A DNA stretch of 9,079 nt from Acetobacteraceae bacterium (lineage in GTDB: Bacteria > Pseudomonadota > Alphaproteobacteria > Acetobacterales > Acetobacteraceae), in assembly GCA_019689515.1 (NCBI GenBank), contig JADGHI010000125.1, positions 1 through 9,079 of the forward strand, read 5' to 3'. Every line of letters starts with the position of its first letter. Position 1 is the stretch's first letter. Position numbers and translations under genes: made by a program. Below, piece by piece: positions 1-4,797 of the stretch. The notes under the pieces are model-generated. The model saw only the letters and a list, made by a program, of their open reading frames with translations, was not told the origin of the DNA and made no database searches.

Positions 1-344
1 AGAGTGACGCTGCCGTCCTTGTTCGCGTCCACCTCTGTGAACCGCGCCTGTAGCCAGACCCAACCCTCGTCGCGCGTCACCCGCCCATCGCCATTCGCAT
101 CGGCGCGCGCGAACGCCTCCCCGGCCGCGAAGCCGCCGGCACCGCCGCGCCGCCCCGGGCCACGATGATGATGATGCCAGCCCGGGCCACCGCCGGGACC
201 AGGCGCACCCATCGTCGGCGCGCCACCGCCGGGCCCCGGCGTCGCGACACCACCGGCCGGACCCTGCTGGGCCAGGGCTGCGCCCGTCGCACCGAGCCCG
301 ATCACGGTCGCTGCAAGCAGAGCGACCTTCGTGTTCCTACGCAT
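1..344 (-). CDS. Secreted EF-hand calcium-binding protein, 3' end cut by window edge
   Basis: The start codon is at 344-342 on the minus strand, preceded by a strong AAGGAGG Shine-Dalgarno sequence (minus-strand reading of 350-356) 5 nt away. About 114 codons are visible and the frame stays open to base 1, so the C-terminus lies outside the window. The N-terminus (MRRNTKVALLAATVIGLG...) is a typical Sec signal peptide with an AxA-type cleavage site near residues 23-25 (ALA-Q). Next comes a Gly/Pro/Ala-rich stretch (about residues 27-73) containing four consecutive histidines (57-60). Then there is a canonical EF-hand loop, DANGDGRVTRDE (82-93), and the start of a second, DANKDGSVT (106-114), 24 residues later as in paired EF-hands. 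By family it is probably a periplasmic Ca2+-binding protein of unknown role. The gene lies downstream of the DUF2189 gene on the same strand, but the 124-nt gap suggests its own promoter. Calcium binding is inferred from the loop ligands; function is not known. Confidence 0.85.
   Translation of the reverse strand, partial: MRRNTKVALLAATVIGLGATGAALAQQGPAGGVATPGPGGGAPTMGAPGPGGGPGWHHHHRGPGRRGGAGGFAAGEAFARADANGDGRVTRDEGWVWLQARFTEVDANKDGSVT
165..176. repeat. (ATG)4 trinucleotide run encoding His57-60
   Basis: Four tandem ATG triplets on the plus strand read as four CAT histidine codons in the minus-strand EF-hand gene. The run is short, and length variation would simply add or remove histidines from the low-complexity linker before the EF-hands. 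Confidence 0.6.
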
Positions 345-468
345 CCGATCCTCCTTCCGGTCCGTTGCGACCGACGCACTGAACATGCCGCCCTCATGTA
401 ACGCGCGCATTACGGCGCAGGCGATGACGCGTGACGAAGCGTAACAGCGTACGCCGAGGTGAGGATCC
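345..468. promoter_or_regulatory. Intergenic region upstream of the EF-hand gene, with repeats
   Basis: This 124-nt gap separates the DUF2189 stop (469-471) from the EF-hand start, both genes being on the minus strand. It contains the EF-hand ribosome binding site (350-356). It also holds an imperfect palindrome at 398-413 (GTAA-C-GCGCGC-A-TTAC), a near-repeat GCGTGAC (429-435) and GCGTAAC (439-445) spaced 10 bp, with a related TGAC at 425-428, and an 8-bp palindrome GCGTACGC at 447-454. The 10-bp phasing is reminiscent of tandem response-regulator sites, which is inference. I see no hairpin followed by a T-run, so no intrinsic terminator for the DUF2189 gene, and no convincing -35/-10 pair. 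Confidence 0.35.
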
Positions 469-1251
469 CTACCGGATCAGATCGCGATAGGCGTGCCAGG
501 TGGCATGCCCGATGAGCGGCAGCACCAGCGCAAGGCCGAGGAAAAACGGTACCAGCGCCATCGCTGTGAACACCACGATCAGCCCGGCCCAGAACGCCAT
601 CGCCGTGGGATTGGCCGCAACCGCCCGGAGGCTGAGCAGGACCGCCTCTATCGCCGTGACGTCCCGGTCCACGAGCATCGGGATGGACACCGCGGAGACC
701 GCGAAGGCCAGGGCGGCGAAGGCCGCGCCCACCCCGGTCCCCACGATGAGGAACGGCAGCAGCGCGTCGGAGCGCAGCATCGCCAGAGGCAACTGCTCCA
801 CCGTCGGGGAGAAATTGGTGCCAAAGAACAGGCCGAAGATCAGCGCGGCCACGCGTACCCAGAACAGGTGCAGCAGGAGCAGCACGACTCCCATCAGCGC
901 GAGCTGGGAGGCATTGCGCGTGAAGCCCAGGACACAGGCGCCGAGGGTCACCGCCTCCCCATTCTCCCGCAGCCGGCTCGCCTCGTAGAGCCCGGCGGCG
1001 AGCAGAGGGGCCACGAGGAAGAAGCCCGCCGTCGCCGGCAGGATGGCCCACAGCGCGCCGGCCCAGAGCAGCAGCAACACCAGCGCCCAGCCGCAGGCGG
1101 TGAGCGCCGCGCCGTAGGTGAACCCGACATGCGGCGCGGCCATCAGGTCCCGCCAGCCCGCGGTCAGCCAGACCCAGGGCCGGTCCGTCGCCACCAGGCG
1201 GATGCGCGAGGGCACGGCCTGCGATGGCGGCGGCGTGACGGCGATGGACAT
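469..1251 (-). CDS. DUF2189-family polytopic membrane protein
   Basis: The product is 260 residues. I chose the ATG at 1251-1249 because a GGGAGGA Shine-Dalgarno sequence (1261-1267, minus strand) lies 9 nt upstream; an in-frame ATG further upstream at 1302 would add 17 unconvincing residues. After a hydrophilic N-terminus (1-28) the protein is almost entirely hydrophobic, with about six membrane spans (roughly 45-63, 65-88, 114-146 as one or two, 164-190, 214-232, 233-250). The W-x-x-AGWRDL segment at 28-35, the 'FFLVAPLLAAGLYE' segment at 77-90 and the C-terminal 'LPLIGHATWHAYRDL' segment are the pattern I associate with DUF2189 (predicted integral membrane protein, some members annotated as putative cytochrome c oxidase related). 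No haem or metal ligand pattern is evident, so it is not a recognisable oxidase subunit. It is divergent from the cbb3 operon and shares its upstream region and FNR-type box, which suggests a link to oxidase function or to low-oxygen growth. The exact role is unknown. Confidence 0.85.
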   Translation of the reverse strand: MSIAVTPPPSQAVPSRIRLVATDRPWVWLTAGWRDLMAAPHVGFTYGAALTACGWALVLLLLWAGALWAILPATAGFFLVAPLLAAGLYEASRLRENGEAVTLGACVLGFTRNASQLALMGVVLLLLHLFWVRVAALIFGLFFGTNFSPTVEQLPLAMLRSDALLPFLIVGTGVGAAFAALAFAVSAVSIPMLVDRDVTAIEAVLLSLRAVAANPTAMAFWAGLIVVFTAMALVPFFLGLALVLPLIGHATWHAYRDLIR

Positions 1252-1275
1252 GCTCCCGCTTCCTCCCTTCTCGCC

Positions 1276-1294
1276 TCGCGCATCGAATGCGCGA
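1276..1294. promoter_or_regulatory. Perfect 8-bp inverted repeat upstream of the DUF2189 gene
   Basis: The sequence TCGCGCAT-CGA-ATGCGCGA is a perfect 8-bp inverted repeat with a 3-nt spacer, located 25-43 nt upstream of the DUF2189 start codon. It could be an operator for a dimeric regulator, or a hairpin at the very 5' end of the DUF2189 transcript if transcription starts near 1291-1294, as the FNR-type box position would predict. It has no T-run on the minus-strand side, so it is not an intrinsic terminator. Confidence 0.5.
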
Positions 1295-1300
1295 ACGCAC

Positions 1301-1306
1301 ACTATC
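1301..1306 (-). promoter_or_regulatory. Possible -10 element for the DUF2189 gene
   Basis: On the minus strand this reads GATAGT, matching four of six bases of TATAAT. Its centre is 29 bp from the centre of the FNR-type box at 1326-1339, close to the roughly 31-32 bp expected for a class II FNR-activated promoter where the box replaces the -35. The evidence is positional only. Confidence 0.25.
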
Positions 1307-1325
1307 CTGCCGGACAGGCAAGGAT

Positions 1326-1339
1326 TTGATCCGGATCAA
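1326..1339. promoter_or_regulatory. FNR/FixK/FnrL-type binding site (anaerobox)
   Basis: The sequence TTGAT-CCGG-ATCAA matches the consensus TTGAT-N4-ATCAA for CRP/FNR-family oxygen regulators exactly, with both half-sites perfect. Its centre (1332.5) lies about 94 nt upstream of the ccoN start and about 81 nt upstream of the DUF2189 start. For ccoN a class II arrangement (box at -41.5) would put the start of transcription near 1374, with a poor -10 (TTTGGT, 1362-1367) at the expected place. In many alphaproteobacteria cbb3 operons are activated through such a box by FixK or FnrL under oxygen limitation. Being palindromic, it could act in both directions. The regulator is not encoded in this window. 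Confidence 0.88.
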
Positions 1340-1380
1340 GGATGGCGCGCCAGCGATGCGCTTTGGTGCCGCCCTGTGCC

Positions 1381-1410
1381 GGCGCGGCCCTTCGGGGCGT
1401 GCCGTGCGCC
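1381..1410 (+). other. Potential cUUCGg hairpin in the ccoN mRNA leader
   Basis: An inner stem GCCC (1387-1390) / GGGC (1395-1398) closes a TTCG loop, giving the exceptionally stable C(UUCG)G tetraloop context. An outer stem GGCGC (1381-1385) / GCGCC (1406-1410) can pair around it, with an unpaired or alternatively pairing segment at 1399-1405. The structure ends one base before the ccoN Shine-Dalgarno region (GAGGAG, 1412-1417). No T-run follows, so it is not a terminator. A role in leader stability or in access of ribosomes to ccoN is inferred. Confidence 0.4.
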
Positions 1411-1426
1411 TGAGGAGAAGCACCGC

Positions 1427-2950
1427 ATGCACATAGGAGGCACCGCCGCCCTCGCCGCCGGTCCGCAGATCGCCTCGCGGACGGCGCTACGCTACGTCGA
1501 GGGACCGATCCGCGCCTTCGCCATCGCCACCGTCTTCTGGGGCATCGTCGGCTTCCTGATGGGCGTGCTGATCGCCTCGCAGCTCGCCTGGCCGCTGCTC
1601 AACCTCGACCTCGAATGGACCACCTTCGGGCGGCTCCGGCCCGTGCACACCAGCGCGGTGATCTTCGCCTTCGGCGGCAACGCGCTGCTCGGCACCTCGC
1701 TCTACGTCGTGCAGCGGACCTGCCGCGCGCGTCTCTTCGGCGGCGAGGACATGGGCTGGTTCCTGTTCTGGGGCTACCAGTTCTTCATCGTGATGGCGGC
1801 GCTCGGATACGTGCTCGGGGTCACGCAGGGCAAGGAGTACGCCGAGCCCGAATGGTACGTGGATCTCTGGCTGACCGTCGTCTGGGTCACCTACCTCGTC
1901 GCCTTCGGCGGCACGATCCTGAAGCGCGAGGAGCCGCACATCTACGTGGCGAATTGGTTCTACCTCGCCTTCATCGTCACCATCGCGATGCTGCACATCG
2001 GCAACAACTTGGCGCTGCCCGTGAGCCTCGGCCACGCCAAGAGCTACGGCGCCGCCTCGGGCGTGCAGGACGCGATGATCCAGTGGTGGTACGGCCACAA
2101 TGCGGTGGGCTTCTTCCTGACCGCGGGCTTCCTCGGGATGATGTACTACTTCATCCCGAAGCAGGCGGAGCGGCCGGTCTATTCCTACCGCCTCTCCATC
2201 GTGCACTTCTGGTCGCTGATCTTCCTCTACATCTGGGCGGGTCCGCACCACCTGCACTACACCGCGCTGCCGGACTGGACGCAGACGCTCGGCATGGTGT
2301 TCAGCGTGATGCTGTGGATGCCGAGCTGGGGCGGCATGATCAACGGCCTGATGACGCTCTCGGGCGCGTGGGACAAGCTGCGCACCGACCCGGCGCTTCG
2401 GTTCTCGGTGGTCGCCGTCGGCTTCTACGGCATGTCCACCTTCGAAGGGCCGGTGATGTCCATCAAGGCCGTCAACGCCCTCTCCCACTACACCGACTGG
2501 ACGATCGGCCACGTGCATTCCGGCGCGATGGGCTGGGTCGGCTTCATCATCTTCGGCGCGATGTACTACCTCGTCCCGAAGCTGTGGCGGAAGCGCGGGC
2601 TGTGGAGCCGGCGTCTGGTCGAGTGGCACTTCTGGATCGCGACGCTCGGCATCGTTCTCTACATCACCGCGATGTGGGTGTCGGGCATCATGCAGGGCCT
2701 GATGTGGCGCGCCTACGACGAGCTGGGCTTCCTCCAGTACAGCTTCATCGAGACCGTCGCCGCGATGCACCCCTACTACGTGATCCGCATGCTCGGCGGC
2801 GTGCTCTACCTCACCGGCGCGCTGCTCATGGCCTACAACCTGTGGCGGACCGCGACCTCCGAGGAGCTGGCCGAAGGCGAGGAGGAGGCGCGAGTCCCGA
2901 CGCACGCTCCCGCCCCGGCGCCGGCCTTCGCGGCCGCGGCAGCCAACTGA
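1427..2950 (+). CDS. ccoN: cbb3-type cytochrome c oxidase subunit I, CcoN (FixN)
   Basis: This is the catalytic subunit of the C-type haem-copper oxidase, an inner-membrane proton pump reducing O2 to water. It has 507 residues, normal for CcoN. The frame is open further upstream, but ATG 1427 is supported by GAGGAG at 1412-1417, 9 nt away, and by the start of CcoN-like sequence soon after it. Expected ligands are all present. H74 (RPVHTS) and H364 bind low-spin haem b and H362 (GHVHSG, 361-366) binds haem b3. H224 (WYGHNAVGF), H274 and H275 (AGPHHLHY) bind CuB, and Y268 is the helix VII tyrosine that cross-links to the CuB histidine in this class. E340 lies in the conserved STFEGPVMS. The protein is hydrophobic throughout, with about twelve spans. 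The last 30 or so residues form a Glu- then Pro/Ala-rich tail (about 478-507) of no recognised function. It is first gene of the operon, with ccoO 16 nt downstream. Confidence 0.98.
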   Translation: MHIGGTAALAAGPQIASRTALRYVEGPIRAFAIATVFWGIVGFLMGVLIASQLAWPLLNLDLEWTTFGRLRPVHTSAVIFAFGGNALLGTSLYVVQRTCRARLFGGEDMGWFLFWGYQFFIVMAALGYVLGVTQGKEYAEPEWYVDLWLTVVWVTYLVAFGGTILKREEPHIYVANWFYLAFIVTIAMLHIGNNLALPVSLGHAKSYGAASGVQDAMIQWWYGHNAVGFFLTAGFLGMMYYFIPKQAERPVYSYRLSIVHFWSLIFLYIWAGPHHLHYTALPDWTQTLGMVFSVMLWMPSWGGMINGLMTLSGAWDKLRTDPALRFSVVAVGFYGMSTFEGPVMSIKAVNALSHYTDWTIGHVHSGAMGWVGFIIFGAMYYLVPKLWRKRGLWSRRLVEWHFWIATLGIVLYITAMWVSGIMQGLMWRAYDELGFLQYSFIETVAAMHPYYVIRMLGGVLYLTGALLMAYNLWRTATSEELAEGEEEARVPTHAPAPAPAFAAAAAN

Positions 2951-2966
2951 GGAGGCGCGCAACGCC

Positions 2967-3698
2967 ATGTTCCGCTGGCTCGACCACGGCAAGATCGAGC
3001 GCAACCTGATCCTGCTCGGCGTGCTGACGCTGATCACGGTCTCGATCGGCGGCCTCGTGCAGATCATCCCGCTCTTCGCGGTGGAGACGACGATCGAGCG
3101 GGTGGAGGGCGTGCGGCCCTACACCCCGCTCGAGCTCGCCGGCCGCAACATCTACGTCCGCGAGGGCTGCTACGTCTGCCACAGCCAGATGGTGCGGCCC
3201 TTCCGCGACGAGCTGGAGCGCTACGGCCACTACTCGCTCGCCGCGGAGAGCATGTACGACCGTCCCTTCCAGTGGGGCTCGAAGCGCACGGGGCCGGACC
3301 TCGCGCGCGTCGGCGGGCGCTACTCCGACGACTGGCACGCGGAGCACCTGCGCAACCCGCGCGCGGTGGTGCCGGAGAGCGTGATGCCGCCCTACGCCTT
3401 CCTCGACCGTCCGCTCGACTACACGGACATCGCGGAGCACCTGCGCGCCCAGCGTCGCCTCGGCGTGCCCTACACCGACGAGATGATCGCCAACGCGCGC
3501 GCCGACCTAGAGGCTCAGGCGCGGCCCGATGCGGACGCCTCCGGCTTCCAGTCGCGCTACGCCAGCGCCCGCCAGGCCGCCTTCGACGGCGACCCCGGCA
3601 GGATCACGGAGATGGACGCGCTGATCGCCTACCTGCAGATGCTCGGCACGCTCGTGCAGTTCCGCGACGTGACACCCGAGCAGCTCCGTCAGCAGTGA
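2967..3698 (+). CDS. ccoO: cbb3-type cytochrome c oxidase subunit II, CcoO (FixO)
   Basis: The product is the membrane-anchored mono-haem cytochrome c subunit that passes electrons from CcoP towards the CcoN haems. It has 243 residues, the usual family length. One N-terminal membrane anchor (about 13-36) is followed by a periplasmic domain. The haem c motif CYVCH (C68, C71, H72) sits in the conserved 'YVREGCYVCHSQMVRPF' context, and M140 in SVMPPYAFL is the likely distal haem ligand. The start has GGAGG at 2951-2955, directly after the ccoN stop codon and 11 nt upstream of the ATG. The 16-nt gap to ccoN and 19-nt gap to ccoQ indicate co-transcription and probable translational coupling. Confidence 0.98.
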   Translation: MFRWLDHGKIERNLILLGVLTLITVSIGGLVQIIPLFAVETTIERVEGVRPYTPLELAGRNIYVREGCYVCHSQMVRPFRDELERYGHYSLAAESMYDRPFQWGSKRTGPDLARVGGRYSDDWHAEHLRNPRAVVPESVMPPYAFLDRPLDYTDIAEHLRAQRRLGVPYTDEMIANARADLEAQARPDADASGFQSRYASARQAAFDGDPGRITEMDALIAYLQMLGTLVQFRDVTPEQLRQQ

Positions 3699-3717
3699 GG
3701 GGGAGGAGGTCGCCGCG

Positions 3718-3894
3718 ATGGACACGCTGATCGCCTTCTACCCGACGCTGAAGACACTCTGGGTCGTCTGGTTCTTCCTGCTCTTCCTCGGGATGCTGGC
3801 ACTGGTGCTGCGCCCGTCGAAGCGCCGCCACTACGAGGCGCAGGCGGACATTCCCCTGCGGGACGACCTGCCGCCGCGCGACATTCGGGCCTGA
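3718..3894 (+). CDS. ccoQ: cbb3-type cytochrome c oxidase subunit IV, CcoQ (FixQ)
   Basis: This is a small 58-residue membrane protein: a short N-terminus, one membrane span (about residues 13-31, WVVWFFLLFLGMLALVL), then a basic patch (RPSKRRHYE) and a charged tail containing DIPLRDD. The size, the single span, the post-span charged tail and the position between ccoO and ccoP are diagnostic for CcoQ, which in studied species stabilises the association of CcoP with the CcoNO core. A very strong ribosome binding site, GGAGGAGGT at 3702-3710, stands 7 nt before the ATG. Its TGA overlaps the GAGGAG that serves ccoP. Confidence 0.94.
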   Translation: MDTLIAFYPTLKTLWVVWFFLLFLGMLALVLRPSKRRHYEAQADIPLRDDLPPRDIRA

Positions 3895-3907
3895 GGAGCG
3901 CCCTTCG

Positions 3908-4777
3908 ATGCCGACGAAGATCGAGAAGGACCAGATCACCGGGACCGAGACCACCGGCCACGAGTGGGACGGGATCAAGGAGCTCAACACGCCGCTGCCG
4001 CGCTGGTGGCTGATGGTGTTCTACGCGACCATCGCCTTCGCGCTGCTGTGGATGATCCTCTATCCGTCGCTGCCGATCCCCGGGGCGACGGGGCTGACCG
4101 GGTGGATCGCGCGTGAGGCGGTTACGGGCGATATGCAGGCGCACCAGGCGCGGCTCGAGCCCATGATGGCCCGCCTGCGCGCGGCCACGCCGGAGCAGAT
4201 TGCGGCCGATCCGGAGCTGCGCGCCTTTGCGCTCGCCGGTGGCCGCGCCGCCTTCGCCAACACCTGCGCCGGCTGCCACGGCGCCGGTGGACAGGGTGCG
4301 CCCGGCGGCTTCCCGAGTCTCGCCGACGACGACTGGCTGTGGGGCGGCAGCCTCGACGCGATCCGCACCACCATCGCGCATGGCATCCGCACCCCCGAGG
4401 ATGAGGAGGCGCGCCAGTCGCAGATGCCGCGCTTCCTCGCCGACGGGATGCTGACCGCGGCGCAGGTGAACGACGTGGCGGAGCACGTGCTCTCGCTCAG
4501 CGGCCGCGCCACCGACGAAGCGGCCGCGGCGCGCGGCGCGGCGGTGTTCGCGGAGAACTGCGCGAGCTGCCACGGCGAGCGCGGCGAGGGCAACCGCGAG
4601 TTGGGCGCGCCGCGCCTCTCCGACCATGTGTGGCTCTACGGCGGCGACAAGGCCTCGATCGTCCGCAGCATCTCCTACGCGCGCAGCGGCGTGATGCCGG
4701 CCTGGCAGGGGCGGCTCGACCCGGCGGTGATCAACATGCTCACCGTCTACGTCCACGCGCTGGGCGGCGGCGAGTAG
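3908..4777 (+). CDS. ccoP: cbb3-type cytochrome c oxidase subunit III, di-haem CcoP (FixP)
   Basis: The product is the di-haem cytochrome c subunit that accepts electrons from soluble or membrane cytochrome c and hands them to CcoO. It has 289 residues. The N-terminal cytoplasmic signature is present (TTGHEWDGIKELNTPLPRWW, residues 15-34), followed by a single membrane span (about 35-54), the alphaproteobacterial type rather than the two-span form. Two periplasmic cytochrome c domains follow. The first has C120-A-G-C123-H124 with M173 (SQMPRF) as likely distal ligand. The second has C218-A-S-C221-H222 with M263 (GVMPAW). The ribosome binding site GAGGAG (3893-3898) overlaps the ccoQ stop codon and lies 9 nt upstream. 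It is the last structural gene; ccoG begins 20 nt after its stop. Confidence 0.98.
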   Translation: MPTKIEKDQITGTETTGHEWDGIKELNTPLPRWWLMVFYATIAFALLWMILYPSLPIPGATGLTGWIAREAVTGDMQAHQARLEPMMARLRAATPEQIAADPELRAFALAGGRAAFANTCAGCHGAGGQGAPGGFPSLADDDWLWGGSLDAIRTTIAHGIRTPEDEEARQSQMPRFLADGMLTAAQVNDVAEHVLSLSGRATDEAAAARGAAVFAENCASCHGERGEGNRELGAPRLSDHVWLYGGDKASIVRSISYARSGVMPAWQGRLDPAVINMLTVYVHALGGGE

Positions 4778-4797
4778 AGGCGGAAACGGCGGCACCC

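Noticed and set aside
439..454. Hairpin GCGTA-ACAGCG-TACGC just past the DUF2189 stop as a terminator
   Set aside because: The stem is only 5 bp and no T-run follows on the minus strand, so it does not qualify as an intrinsic terminator.
1342..1413. A 23-codon open frame (ATG 1342 to TGA 1411-1413) in the ccoN leader, ending at the ccoN Shine-Dalgarno sequence
   Set aside because: It starts 3 nt after the FNR box, upstream of where the box would place transcription, and has no properly spaced ribosome binding site. The Arg/Cys/Pro/Ala composition looks like translated GC-rich non-coding DNA.
1118..1426. An N-terminal extension of ccoN by 103 codons in the same open frame
   Set aside because: It would overlap the DUF2189 gene, the FNR box and the leader. 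Its sequence is not CcoN-like, and a good ribosome binding site supports ATG 1427.
1487..3067. Minus-strand open frame of about 526 codons opposite ccoN
   Set aside because: CcoN is unmistakable on the plus strand, and the antisense product is His/Arg/Glu-rich noise.
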